Both the position numbers and the translations under genes were made by a program. The notes under the pieces are model-generated. The model had not been told where the DNA came from. It worked only from the letters and a program-made list of their open reading frames with translations, and made no database searches. This document shows positions 8,471 to 15,786 of a DNA stretch of 48,527 bases, piece by piece. The stretch's first letter is position 1, and every line of letters begins with the position of its first letter. The DNA comes from CAYMDP01 sp964389375 (GTDB lineage: Bacteria; Bdellovibrionota; Bdellovibrionia; Bdellovibrionales; UBA1609): assembly GCA_964389375.1 (NCBI GenBank), contig CAYMDP010000018.1, positions 1 through 48,527 on the forward strand, in the 5' to 3' direction.

Positions 8471-9124
8471 ATGAAAACAGAACTCGAAGTCCGGGAAGAA
8501 ATTCTGAAGGTCTCTAAGCGACTCTATGCTCGCAATATGCTTTCTGCCGCTGATGGCAATATCAGCTACCGCATCGATGATGAGACAATTTTAATGACTC
8601 CTTCGGGACGGGCGAAAGCCTTTATCGAGCTAAAGGATATTGCGGTTTTAAATCTTAAGGGAGATGTTTTGTCCGGAACCCCCTCAAGCGAAAGATCCAT
8701 GCATTTAGCAATTTATCAAAATTGTCCAAAAGCCAAAGCCATTGTTCACGCACACCCTCCGCATGCAATTGCCTGGAGTGTGGCTCGGCCAGATTTAAGC
8801 GAGCTTCCGGCAGAATGTTTGTCTGAAGTGATACTTGCCGCAGGACGAATTCCTATTGTTCCCTTCGCAAGACCGACGACTGCGAATATGGGGGACAGCC
8901 TTCTTCCCTTTTTGCCTCAATCGAGGGCACTGATCCTTGCGCGCCATGGAGCCGTGACTTGGGGAGAGGATTTTGATGAAGCGACCAATGGGATGGAGAG
9001 AATTGAAAACTCGGCTGAGATCTTGGCGATCGCTCACAAACTTGGTGGCCTGACTCCACTTCCAGAGGAAGAGATCGTGTTTCTAAGAAGGATGAGGGCC
9101 CGCTTCGGGGAGCGTTTGTTGTGA
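8471..9124 (+). CDS. ald2: Class II aldolase, probably the methylthioribulose-phosphate aldolase of the DHAP shunt
   Basis: The 217-residue protein has the L-fuculose-phosphate aldolase fold with metal ligands H93 and H95 (IVHAHPPHA) and H159 (ARHGAV), plus the catalytic Glu74 of SSERSMH. On its own it could be a fuculose or ribulose phosphate aldolase or the dehydratase MtnB. The adjoining mtnA and mtnP genes make a role in methylthioadenosine salvage most likely: cleavage of 5-methylthioribulose-1-phosphate to dihydroxyacetone phosphate and methylthioacetaldehyde, as shown for Ald2 of Rhodospirillum. I start at the ATG 8471; a GTG at 8462 is also possible. Its stop overlaps the GTG of mtnA by four bases, so the two are probably translated together. 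Confidence 0.72.
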   Translation: MKTELEVREEILKVSKRLYARNMLSAADGNISYRIDDETILMTPSGRAKAFIELKDIAVLNLKGDVLSGTPSSERSMHLAIYQNCPKAKAIVHAHPPHAIAWSVARPDLSELPAECLSEVILAAGRIPIVPFARPTTANMGDSLLPFLPQSRALILARHGAVTWGEDFDEATNGMERIENSAEILAIAHKLGGLTPLPEEEIVFLRRMRARFGERLL

Positions 9125-10212
9125 GGTCTATCGAAAAAAGTTTAGCACTTCGTTTTAAGAATTCAGTTCTTGAGATCTTAGATCAAACTTTGCTTCCTTC
9201 ACAAGAAGTGTGGATTAAGATTTCACATCCCCAAGAAATGGTTGCAGCGATTCGTGAACTTAAAGTCAGAGGAGCTCCCTTGATTGGAGTCGCTGCAGCT
9301 TTAAGTTTAGGCGAGTGGGCCAAGTCTCAAAATTCACCTGAGCAAGTTATTGAACAAGCCCTGGCCCTAAGAGAATCTCGCCCCACTGCCGTAAATCTAA
9401 TGATCTCCATCGATCGCATGCTAAAAAAGGTGCCAGGTCCGATAATCGGACGCGAGGCGTCCGATTATCGGACCTGGCACTCAAGCTGGCAAAGTGATTT
9501 GGCTGATGAGGCTTGGGCGATTTTTGAGGAAGATCTAAAGCTTTGCGATCAGATCGCAGGTTTTGGATCAGAATTAATTCATTCAGGCGATGGAATTCTA
9601 ACCCATTGTAACACCGGTGCCCTTGCCACGGCCGGAGTCGGAACAGCACTAGGGGTTATTCGAAAGTCTTTTGATCAGAAAAAAAACAATCACGTTTACG
9701 TCGACGAAACGCGGCCGCTTCTTCAAGGGGCAAGGCTTACGACCTTTGAACTTGAGAAATTAAAAATCCCTTACACTTTAATCTGCGACAGTATGGCCGG
9801 TTTTTTAATGGCCCAAGGAAAAGTGCAATTAGTGATCGTCGGTGCCGACCGAATTGCTGCTAACGGGGATTTTGCAAATAAAGTCGGAACCTATAGTTTA
9901 GCGATTTTGGCCTCCTACCACCAAATTCCCTTTTACGTCGCGGCTCCCTTTACAACGGTCGATCCCCTTTGCGAATCTGGAAGACAAATTCCCATCGAGG
10001 AACGAAAGAACGAAGAAGTTTTGGGCGTTAAAGGTTCCTTCGGAGAAGTCGCCTGGGCGCCCAAAACCGCAAAAACTTATAACCCGGCCTTTGACGTGAC
10101 TCCAAATTCACTTGTAACGGCTTGGATTACAGATCGAGGAATTTATCGTAAACAAGATATCGGAAACGCAGTTTTTGGGTTCCAGGTCCCAAGTGGTAGC
10201 AATGGCGCGTAA
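9121..10212 (+). CDS. mtnA: Methylthioribose-1-phosphate isomerase MtnA, with palindromic insert
   Basis: This enzyme turns 5-methylthioribose-1-phosphate into the ribulose form. Family motifs are RGAPLIGVAAA (residues 50-60), THCNTGALATAG with the catalytic Cys163, DETRPLLQGARLT, and GADRIAANGDFANKVGTY with the catalytic Asp243. The start is a GTG overlapping the aldolase stop (GTGA). Two oddities are visible. Codons 104-120 are exactly a 51-bp perfect palindrome, lying in the variable linker before the C-terminal domain. And the last ten or so codons (FQVPSGSNGA) are read from a dispersed repeat that continues past the stop, so the tail is probably acquired. All catalytic residues are intact, so the enzyme is likely active. 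Confidence 0.92.
   Translation: MRSIEKSLALRFKNSVLEILDQTLLPSQEVWIKISHPQEMVAAIRELKVRGAPLIGVAAALSLGEWAKSQNSPEQVIEQALALRESRPTAVNLMISIDRMLKKVPGPIIGREASDYRTWHSSWQSDLADEAWAIFEEDLKLCDQIAGFGSELIHSGDGILTHCNTGALATAGVGTALGVIRKSFDQKKNNHVYVDETRPLLQGARLTTFELEKLKIPYTLICDSMAGFLMAQGKVQLVIVGADRIAANGDFANKVGTYSLAILASYHQIPFYVAAPFTTVDPLCESGRQIPIEERKNEEVLGVKGSFGEVAWAPKTAKTYNPAFDVTPNSLVTAWITDRGIYRKQDIGNAVFGFQVPSGSNGA
9430..9480. repeat. 51-bp perfect palindrome inside mtnA
   Basis: Bases 9430-9453 and 9457-9480 are perfect 24-bp inverted arms around a GAG loop. The element is 51 bp long, starts on the first base of codon 104 and ends on the last base of codon 120, so it keeps the reading frame. It encodes VPGPIIGREASDYRTWH. 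Its arms contain the CCAGGTCC/GGACCTGG motif that also marks the repeats at 10178, 11681, 12391 and 17675. Confidence 0.93.
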
Positions 10213-10310
10213 CTTTAGGTTCCAGGTCCCAACTGGTAACAATGGCGCGTCATATTCAATCAGTTGTGTCGGTAGTGACGCAACGACGCTACCACTTGGG
10301 ACCTGGAACC
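10178..10310. repeat. Tandem direct repeat plus inverted arm across the mtnA stop
   Basis: A 33-bp unit beginning GGTTCCAGGTCCCAAGTGG lies at 10178-10210, and a second copy with two changes at 10218-10250, 40 bp apart. The first 23 bp return in perfect inverted form at 10288-10310. The mtnA stop codon (10210-10212) is formed at the end of the first unit. Either direct copy can pair with the inverted arm, giving two alternative hairpins in the leader of mtnP, 20 bases before its start. A further inverted copy is at 17675-17707. Confidence 0.9.
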
Positions 10311-10329
10311 TTTCGAAGAGGAGGATGAG

Positions 10330-11178
10330 ATGTACGGGATAATTGGTGGATCAGGATTCGAGAAATTTGATGGCTTCGAGACCGTTGAGCTTTTAGATCG
10401 CAAGACTCCTTTTGGAGAAGCTTCGAGTGGATTTAAAAAAGTTCAGATTGGCAAACACGAATGTTTGTTTTTGTCTCGCCACGGAGAGCGCCACGAGCTT
10501 TTACCCTCAGAAGTAAATTACCGTGCAAATATCTACGCGATGAAGCGATTTGGAGTAAAAGCGCTTTTGTCTTTTTCCGCTGTGGGAAGTCTGCGGTCCG
10601 AGTTTAAGCCAGGGGATCTGGTTGTGCCTCATCAGTACATTGATCGTACAAAATCTTTAAGAGCCTCGACTTTTTGTGGCGAAGGGATCGTAGGCCATAT
10701 GTCCTTGGCAGAACCGGTATGTTCAAAAGCCTCTGGCCGTTTAGAGCCACTCGCAAAAACTTTTGCTTGGGATTCGCATTTTGGTCAGACTTACGTTTGC
10801 ATTGAAGGACCAAATTTTTCGACGAAGGCCGAGTCCCATTGGTATCGCGCAATGAAAGGGGACATCATAGGGATGACTCATTTTCCAGAATACGCCTTAG
10901 CGCGTGAAGCAGGGCTAACATACATTCCTTGTTGTTTTGTGACTGACTACGATTGTTGGGACGATTCAAGACCCCACGTCACTTTAGAAGAGGTCATCGA
11001 AGTCATGCGCGCCAATAACGCTAAGGCTTTTGAGTTAACTAATAAAATCTTGGATCAAAAAGAAGCTCTTTATAAAGACTCGACTTGTGCAGAACAGGGA
11101 CTTCGAACGGGATTGATGACCCCAATCGATCAGGTTTCTAAAGCCCAGCAAAACTGGCTTGAAGTTTTGCGCAGCTAA
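10330..11178 (+). CDS. mtnP: S-methyl-5'-thioadenosine phosphorylase MtnP
   Basis: The 282-residue protein opens with YGIIGGSGFEKFDGFE, the phosphate loop of nucleoside phosphorylases, followed by FLSRHGERHELLPSEVNYRANIYAMK and YVCIEGPNFSTKAESHWYR, and GDIIGMTHFPEYALAREAGL with the methionine that contacts the purine sugar. It splits methylthioadenosine, a by-product of polyamine and other SAM-dependent reactions, into adenine and methylthioribose-1-phosphate, the substrate of MtnA upstream. AGAGGAGGATGAG just before the ATG is a strong ribosome site. The stop codon sits in a short palindrome (11171-11183). The three genes together make a salvage operon that lacks the later genes of the classical methionine-recycling route within view. 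Confidence 0.92.
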   Translation: MYGIIGGSGFEKFDGFETVELLDRKTPFGEASSGFKKVQIGKHECLFLSRHGERHELLPSEVNYRANIYAMKRFGVKALLSFSAVGSLRSEFKPGDLVVPHQYIDRTKSLRASTFCGEGIVGHMSLAEPVCSKASGRLEPLAKTFAWDSHFGQTYVCIEGPNFSTKAESHWYRAMKGDIIGMTHFPEYALAREAGLTYIPCCFVTDYDCWDDSRPHVTLEEVIEVMRANNAKAFELTNKILDQKEALYKDSTCAEQGLRTGLMTPIDQVSKAQQNWLEVLRS

Positions 11179-11223
11179 GCTGCATCCGCGAAAAACCCGA
11201 GAGTTTTGTTGAAGGCCGCACCG

Positions 11224-11283
11224 ATTGGGACACGGCCTCCATGCCTCGCCGCCCGGTCCATCCTGGACCGCGGAGGTCCCAAT
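11224..11283. other. GC-rich hairpin that would hide a ribosome-binding site
   Basis: ATTGGGAC (11224-11231) pairs with GTCCCAAT (11276-11283), CCTCC (11236-11240) with GGAGG (11272-11276), and CGGTCCA with TGGACCG (11254-11260 with 11264-11270). The GGAGG sits six bases before an ATG at 11282, so the fold would cover the start of the small reading frame listed next. It could also be a terminator or another palindromic element. Confidence 0.5.
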
Positions 11284-11353
11284 GACTATGAAGCAAAAAG
11301 TACTTGGGCTTCTATTGAAAACGGACATTTTGGGGCACAGGGATTGTCACTAA
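11282..11353 (+). CDS. Possible 23-residue peptide
   Basis: An ATG preceded by GGAGG opens a short frame encoding MTMKQKVLGLLLKTDILGHR followed by three more residues and TAA. Only the ribosome site supports it; there is no homology that I know and the composition is unremarkable. An overlapping frame in another phase (11206-11418) is longer but lacks a good start site. Treat it as a candidate only. Confidence 0.2.
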   Translation: MTMKQKVLGLLLKTDILGHRDCH

Positions 11354-11586
11354 TTCATTTTATTCGGGCCTTCTTGGTTTTAGGGGCGATTTCAGGCGGG
11401 CATTTGATTTGCTCTTAGGGACCTCGAGAGAACATGAAGTTTTCGGGAGTTATAAAAAACTGTCTAGGTTTTAGACGCCTTTTGATTCTTTCAAAAAGGC
11501 TGGCCTAAAGGCTTAGGTGTTTTTGCGTCATTCCCGATAGCCCCAGTGTCACCTCAGATGAAAGTTCAACACCAGGAGGTTCATGA

Positions 11587-11670
11587 ATGAAAACTGTTTC
11601 AGATAAGATATTTCCACTTAAAAAAACGATCGCGGCCAAGACTTGGCTGTTTCGATTAAAAACCTCTTAA
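11587..11670 (+). CDS. Possible 27-residue basic peptide
   Basis: AGGAGG at 11574-11579 lies seven bases before an ATG that opens a 27-codon frame starting MKTVSDKIFPLKKTIAAKTW and ending in a further seven residues before TAA. The peptide has eight Lys or Arg and would carry a strong positive charge. The ribosome site is among the best in the window, which is why it is listed, but there is no other support. A second ATG four bases upstream in another frame gives only seven codons. Confidence 0.35.
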   Translation: MKTVSDKIFPLKKTIAAKTWLFRLKTS

Positions 11671-11680
11671 AAATTCAGGC

Positions 11681-11705
11681 GCCAGGTCTGACTATCGGAC
11701 CTGGC
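11681..11705. repeat. Short copy of the CCAGGTCC palindromic family
   Basis: GCCAGGTC at 11681-11688 is the inverse of GACCTGGC at 11698-11705, with nine bases between. The right half closely matches the right arm of the palindrome in mtnA (GAYTATCGGACCTGGC), as if the centre of that element had been lost. Confidence 0.7.
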
Positions 11706-11710
11706 AAGGC

Positions 11711-11760
11711 AGGTCCTCACTGGGGTCGCGACCCTAAGCTGTCTTTAGGACCTCCAGTGA
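11711..11760 (+). promoter_or_regulatory. Crossing complementary segments upstream of an exported-protein gene
   Basis: AGGTCC (11711-11716) can pair with GGACCT (11748-11753), and TCACTGG (11717-11723) with CCAGTGA (11754-11760). The two pairings cross, so they would form a pseudoknot or exclude each other; a perfect 12-bp palindrome (11723-11734) lies between. Such arrangements occur in regulated leaders, but no known riboswitch class is recognised here. Confidence 0.35.
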
Positions 11761-11833
11761 CAAGGGGGAAGGGCGCTAGGCCCCTCAGGGTTTCCCATTT
11801 ACCGCTGTTGTAATTCTCTTAATTCTTTGTTAT

Positions 11834-11867
11834 CTCCCCATTGGGCTTTCTGCCTAAACAATGGGAG
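11834..11867 (+). promoter_or_regulatory. Stem covering the ribosome site of the gene at 11875
   Basis: CTCCCCATTG (11834-11843) can pair with CAATGGGAG (11859-11867) with one bulged base. The right strand contains most of the GGGAGG ribosome site (11863-11868) of the exported-protein gene, so the fold would block its translation. Confidence 0.45.
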
Positions 11868-11874
11868 GCGTTTG

Positions 11875-12390
11875 ATGACGAAGCTACTGGTGATCTTGTT
11901 TTCCATTTTATTTTCAACGGCTTCTTCTGTTGGTTATGCACAAACGAAGCTCGGAAGAAAAATAGACCTGGTGGTAGATGCTTCTAGAAAACCATTGTTT
12001 AATCTTGTCTACTCATCACCTTCTAACGAATTGATCTACATTTCGGCAGTCATGTACGGTGACCAATTAGTTGGCAAAGAGGCGGCAATAATTTTTCCAG
12101 TCCATTGGACTCTCGTGGACAAAGAGTCGATGCTGCAGTTGGTGGGCTGGCAGTTAGCCGACTTCCCCTCGAAGCTTGTTTCTCCCGATTCCGCTCAGGC
12201 AACGAACATTGTGATTTCAGATCCCACTGATGTGGCTTCCGTGACCAAGTCGCTTGGTAAATTGGCTTTGGTCATCTCATTAAATAGTTTAAAGCCAACC
12301 GCCTCTGTCTACATCGACCTCGCCGAACTGTGTGTATCGCATCCCGAGCTCTTCACTAACATGCACACTTCGGTTTCGGGCTGCAACTAA
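11875..12390 (+). CDS. Small exported protein of unknown function
   Basis: The family is not recognised. I start at the ATG 11875, seven bases after GGGAGG; an in-frame upstream start at 11827 would put 16 extra residues before the signal peptide. The 171-residue product begins MTKLLVILFSILFSTASSVG and is probably cut after GYAQ. The mature part is about 150 residues with strand-like stretches (LIYISAVMYGDQLV, AIIFPVHWTLV, LALVISLNSL) and two cysteines near the end (ELCVSHPEL, SVSGCN) that could form a disulphide in the periplasm. It stands alone between a hairpin-rich leader and the convergent gcvP gene; a CCAGGTCC-family fragment lies just after its stop. Confidence 0.65.
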   Translation: MTKLLVILFSILFSTASSVGYAQTKLGRKIDLVVDASRKPLFNLVYSSPSNELIYISAVMYGDQLVGKEAAIIFPVHWTLVDKESMLQLVGWQLADFPSKLVSPDSAQATNIVISDPTDVASVTKSLGKLALVISLNSLKPTASVYIDLAELCVSHPELFTNMHTSVSGCN

Positions 12391-12408
12391 AGGACCTGGC
12401 ACCTTTTT
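12390..12408. repeat. Fragment of the CCAGGTCC family between convergent stops
   Basis: Read on the minus strand this stretch is AAAAAGGTGCCAGGTCCTTT. Its first 17 bases match the sequence that opens the palindrome in mtnA (bases 9424-9440). The ends AAAGG and CCTTTTT can pair, so it may double as a weak two-way terminator between the exported-protein gene and gcvP. Confidence 0.55.
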
Positions 12409-15295
12409 ACTGATAAGCCTCAATCGGCAAGCAAGAACAAACTAAGTTTTTATCCCCGTAAGCATTGTCTACTCGTGCGACTGCCGGCCAAAACTTGTTG
12501 GCTTTGACGGCTGCGACCGGGAAGGCCGCTTGCTCTCTGGAATAGGGGTAAGCCCACTTGTCACTGAGGCAGCGCTCTAAAGGATGAGGGGCATTTTTTA
12601 AGACGTTATTTTCTTTATCGGCCTTGCCCTCTTCAATCATTCTGATTTCGTTTCGAATGGAAATCATGGCTTCGACAAATCGATCGAGCTCACTTTTAGC
12701 TTCACTTTCAGTCGGCTCAATCATTAGGGTTCCCGCCACGGGCCAAGACATGGTCGGCGCGTGAAAACCGTAATCCATTAAGCGTTTTGCAATATCATCT
12801 ACTGTGACTCCAGCACTTTCTTTAAAGGACCGAACGTCTACAATGCACTCGTGGGCCACGCGTCCGTTTTTCCCTTTATAAAGAATCGGGTAGTGAGGCT
12901 TTAGGCATTCGGCCAGATAGTTTGCGTTTAAAATTGCCACTTCTGTTGCGCGCTTTAATCCCGCTCGTCCCATCATCGCAATATAGGCCCAAGAGATCGG
13001 CAGAATTCCGGCACTGCCCCAAGGTGCTGCACTGACCGCACTGACCCCAGTGCTAGGTCCACAATCCGGCACCACAGAGTGAGTCGGTAAGAAGCCTTTT
13101 AAGTGCTCAGCAACACCGATCGGTCCAACACCAGGTCCGCCGCCGCCATGGGGAATACAAAAAGTTTTATGAAGATTTAAGTGGCAAACATCGGCGCCGA
13201 TTTTTCCGGGTTGGCAAATTCCAACCAGCGCATTTAAATTCGCGCCGTCCATATAAACTTGGCCCCCATGACTGTGAATCAAATCACAGATCTCTATAAT
13301 TGATTCTTCAAATACTCCATGAGTTGAAGGGTAGGTGACCATCAAGGCACAAAGCTCTTTAGAATGAAGTTCGGCTTTGGCTTTTAAATCATCTATATCA
13401 ATATTGCCGTTTTCATCACACTGAGTGACCACAACCTTCATTCCCGCCATCACCGCACTGGCAGGATTTGTTCCGTGAGCGGAGCTTGGGATCAAACAGA
13501 TATTTCTTAAAGCTTGTCCGCGCTCTTCTTGATATTTTTTAATCACCAATAGGCCTGCGTACTCGCCTTGGCTTCCGGCATTTGGTTGCAAAGAAATGGC
13601 TGCAAAGCCAGTGATTTCAGAAAGCCACTTTTCGAGTTCGTGAATCAAAACCATATATCCACCGACTTGTTCACGAGGAGCAAAGGGATGGACATTGGCA
13701 AACTTAGGCCAAGTGATCGGCATCATTTCTGTTGTCGAATTAAGCTTCATCGTGCAAGAGCCAAGCGGAATCATAGAGTGAGTTAGCGAAAGATCTTTTC
13801 CCTGAAGACTAAAAATGTAACGTAACATTTCTGTTTCGGAGTGGTGTTGGTTAAACACGGGATGAGTCAAATAAGACGAAGTTCTTTGAAAAAGTGCGGG
13901 CACCGCAGAGGGGGTGGAGTCAATCACTTCAAAAGTCGAAAAGTTGGGTCGTTTGCCCAAAGAAAAAATCTGCACTAAATCTTCGATGTCTTCCGGAGTT
14001 GTCGTTTCATCAAGCGAAATCCCGAGGCTTTGATCCGAAGCGAGACGCAAATTAATTTTTTTATCCAAGGCCGCCTGATAGATTTTTTGGATGTCTTTGG
14101 CATCGGCCATCACATGAAGAGTGTCGAAAAAACTTTCGGTCTTTAGCGCAAAACCCATTCGCTTTAAGCACTCCGCAAGTCCCGAGGCCATTTGATTCAC
14201 ATGGTCGGCAATTGCACGAAGCCCTTTAGGTCCATGGTACACGCCATACATCGAGGCCATGACAGCCAATAGAACTTGAGCTGTGCAGATGTTGCTGGTC
14301 GCTTTTTCTCTTCGAATATGTTGCTCACGAGTTTGTAAAGCTAAACGCAAAGCGGGCTTTCCATCGGCATCTTTAGATACGCCGATAATGCGGCCAGGAA
14401 TCATGCGTTTAAATTCTTCTTTGGTGGCTAAGAAGGCCGCATGAGGTCCACCGAAACACATCGGAACTCCAAAGCGTTGAGAACTTCCCACCACAATATC
14501 TGCACCCATTTCGCCGGGAGGCTTAATCAAGCAAAGCGCTAAAAGATCTGCACTGACAATTGAAACACATTTATTATCGCCACAAGTTTTTAAAAACTCA
14601 GGAAGGTCACAGATGGCGCCCTCGTCACTTAAATATTGAGTGAAGGCAGCAAAATAAGAAGAATCCAAACTCATTTGACTTAAATCCCCTAAAACAACTT
14701 CCACACCCAGGGGCTCGGCTCGAGTTTTTAGGACTTCAATCGTTTGCGGAAAGCTGTTGGCATTTACAAAAATCTTTGTCGCTTTATTTCGATTCTGGCT
14801 TAAAGCTAAGGCCATGGCCTCTGCCGCCGCAGTTCCTTCATCTAATAGCGAAGCATTGGCAATAGGCATTCCAGTTAAATCCATAATCATCGTCTGAAAG
14901 TTCAACAAGGCTTCCATTCTTCCTTGTGAAATTTCGGCTTGATAAGGAGTGTAGGCCGTATACCAGGCCGGGTTTTCAAGAATATTTCTTTGAATCACAG
15001 ATGGTGTGTGGCTGCCGTAGTAACCCATTCCGATATAGGTTTTAAAAGTTTTGTTTTTTGTCGCAAGCTTTCGCGCTTTTGTAAGAAGTTGTGCTTCCGT
15101 AAGCCCTTCAGCAAGGTCGAGATCTTTGTTCATCCGAATTTTTTGAGGCAGGGCCGAATCGATCAAGTCAGACAAGCCAAAGGCGTTCACCTTCTTTAGC
15201 ATCTCTTCGATTTCAACAGAATCAGGTCCGATATGTCGTTTTGAAAAATCGTTCCAGAGGGGTTGGGTGTGGTCTTGAGCTGATTTTGATGCCAT
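12407..15295 (-). CDS. gcvP: Glycine dehydrogenase (decarboxylating), P protein of the glycine cleavage system
   Basis: The 962-residue protein has the full fused form of the P protein. It starts with FSKRHIGPDSVEIEEMLKKV, has GYYGSHTPSVIQRNILENP and YTPYQAEISQGRMEALLNFQ in the N-terminal half, and LNLHKTFCIPHGGGGPGVGP near residue 710, whose lysine binds pyridoxal phosphate. It decarboxylates glycine and passes the aminomethyl group to the lipoyl arm of GcvH. The genes for GcvH, GcvT and Lpd are not next to it, unlike in many bacteria. GAGGAGG lies six bases before the ATG. It follows a cyclic-nucleotide-binding protein gene by 50 bp on the same strand and may share its transcript. Confidence 0.96.
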   Translation of the reverse strand: MASKSAQDHTQPLWNDFSKRHIGPDSVEIEEMLKKVNAFGLSDLIDSALPQKIRMNKDLDLAEGLTEAQLLTKARKLATKNKTFKTYIGMGYYGSHTPSVIQRNILENPAWYTAYTPYQAEISQGRMEALLNFQTMIMDLTGMPIANASLLDEGTAAAEAMALALSQNRNKATKIFVNANSFPQTIEVLKTRAEPLGVEVVLGDLSQMSLDSSYFAAFTQYLSDEGAICDLPEFLKTCGDNKCVSIVSADLLALCLIKPPGEMGADIVVGSSQRFGVPMCFGGPHAAFLATKEEFKRMIPGRIIGVSKDADGKPALRLALQTREQHIRREKATSNICTAQVLLAVMASMYGVYHGPKGLRAIADHVNQMASGLAECLKRMGFALKTESFFDTLHVMADAKDIQKIYQAALDKKINLRLASDQSLGISLDETTTPEDIEDLVQIFSLGKRPNFSTFEVIDSTPSAVPALFQRTSSYLTHPVFNQHHSETEMLRYIFSLQGKDLSLTHSMIPLGSCTMKLNSTTEMMPITWPKFANVHPFAPREQVGGYMVLIHELEKWLSEITGFAAISLQPNAGSQGEYAGLLVIKKYQEERGQALRNICLIPSSAHGTNPASAVMAGMKVVVTQCDENGNIDIDDLKAKAELHSKELCALMVTYPSTHGVFEESIIEICDLIHSHGGQVYMDGANLNALVGICQPGKIGADVCHLNLHKTFCIPHGGGGPGVGPIGVAEHLKGFLPTHSVVPDCGPSTGVSAVSAAPWGSAGILPISWAYIAMMGRAGLKRATEVAILNANYLAECLKPHYPILYKGKNGRVAHECIVDVRSFKESAGVTVDDIAKRLMDYGFHAPTMSWPVAGTLMIEPTESEAKSELDRFVEAMISIRNEIRMIEEGKADKENNVLKNAPHPLERCLSDKWAYPYSREQAAFPVAAVKANKFWPAVARVDNAYGDKNLVCSCLPIEAYQ

Positions 15296-15345
15296 GAATC
15301 CTCCTCGAATGGATGGGGATTTCTAGCACGAAGGGATTCACAGGT

Positions 15346-15777
15346 CTAAGATTTCGTCGAGTTCGGATCGAAATCCACTTTTTCTAAGGCGAGCATCAGA
15401 CTTTCATCCACGATCCCGTGGCGGCGAATGATCTCATTGGTCTGGCGCACTCGGTCGACTAGGTTCTCGATCAGGCTGACTGCCCAGTGGGGCAACTCTT
15501 TCAGCAGTTTATCGTAGGCTTCCTCGGACACTTTGACGGCTTCAACATCCTCCATGGCTCGGGCGTTCGCCGACCGGGGCTTATTGTCCACACGGGCGAA
15601 TTCCCCCAGGGCCTGCCCTTCCCCCACGATTCCAAGGGGGATCTCTTTTTTGTCTTCGCCTAAGCGAAAAACCTCAACTTGACCCACCTGAATAATGAAG
15701 AAGTGAAAGCCGGGATCTCCTTCTTTAAAAAGAAAGTCTCCGGCCTTAAAATGAACAATCTCAAGATCCCGAATCAT
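15346..15777 (-). CDS. Single-domain cyclic-nucleotide-binding protein
   Basis: The 143 residues form one CRP-like binding domain: a beta-roll start (IVHFKAGDFLFKEGDPGFHFFII), then GEFARVDNKPRSANARA near residues 58-74, which resembles the phosphate-binding cassette with its Glu and Arg, then a C-terminal helix. There is no helix-turn-helix or other output domain, so it may act by binding a partner. The ligand could be cAMP, cGMP or another cyclic nucleotide; the sequence does not decide. Its start lies nine bases after the stop of the basic protein gene upstream and it precedes gcvP by 50 bp, so the three are probably one operon. Confidence 0.78.
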   Translation of the reverse strand: MIRDLEIVHFKAGDFLFKEGDPGFHFFIIQVGQVEVFRLGEDKKEIPLGIVGEGQALGEFARVDNKPRSANARAMEDVEAVKVSEEAYDKLLKELPHWAVSLIENLVDRVRQTNEIIRRHGIVDESLMLALEKVDFDPNSTKS

Positions 15778-15786
15778 GAAAAACCC

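Larger units (their letters stand above)
11179..11874. other. Gene-poor 0.7-kb stretch rich in hairpins
   Basis: No convincing gene of normal size is present between mtnP and the next exported protein. What it holds, in order: a short palindrome at the mtnP stop (11171-11183), the hairpin at 11224-11283, two very small frames, a stem at 11477-11500 (GCCTTTTGA with TCAAAAAGGC), the dispersed CCAGGTC element at 11681-11705, crossing complementary segments at 11711-11760, and a stem over the ribosome site of the next gene. The density of structure suggests non-coding RNA or a regulated leader, or simply a landing place for small repeats. Confidence 0.6.

Noticed and set aside
11206..11418. 70-codon plus-strand frame after mtnP
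   Set aside because: No acceptable start site, it crosses a GC-rich hairpin, and only the last 25 residues look hydrophobic; more likely chance than a broken gene.
11430..11590. Flagellar-sigma (FliA) promoter before the 27-codon frame
   Set aside because: TAAAG and CCGATAG occur, but are separated by more than 20 bases instead of about 15.
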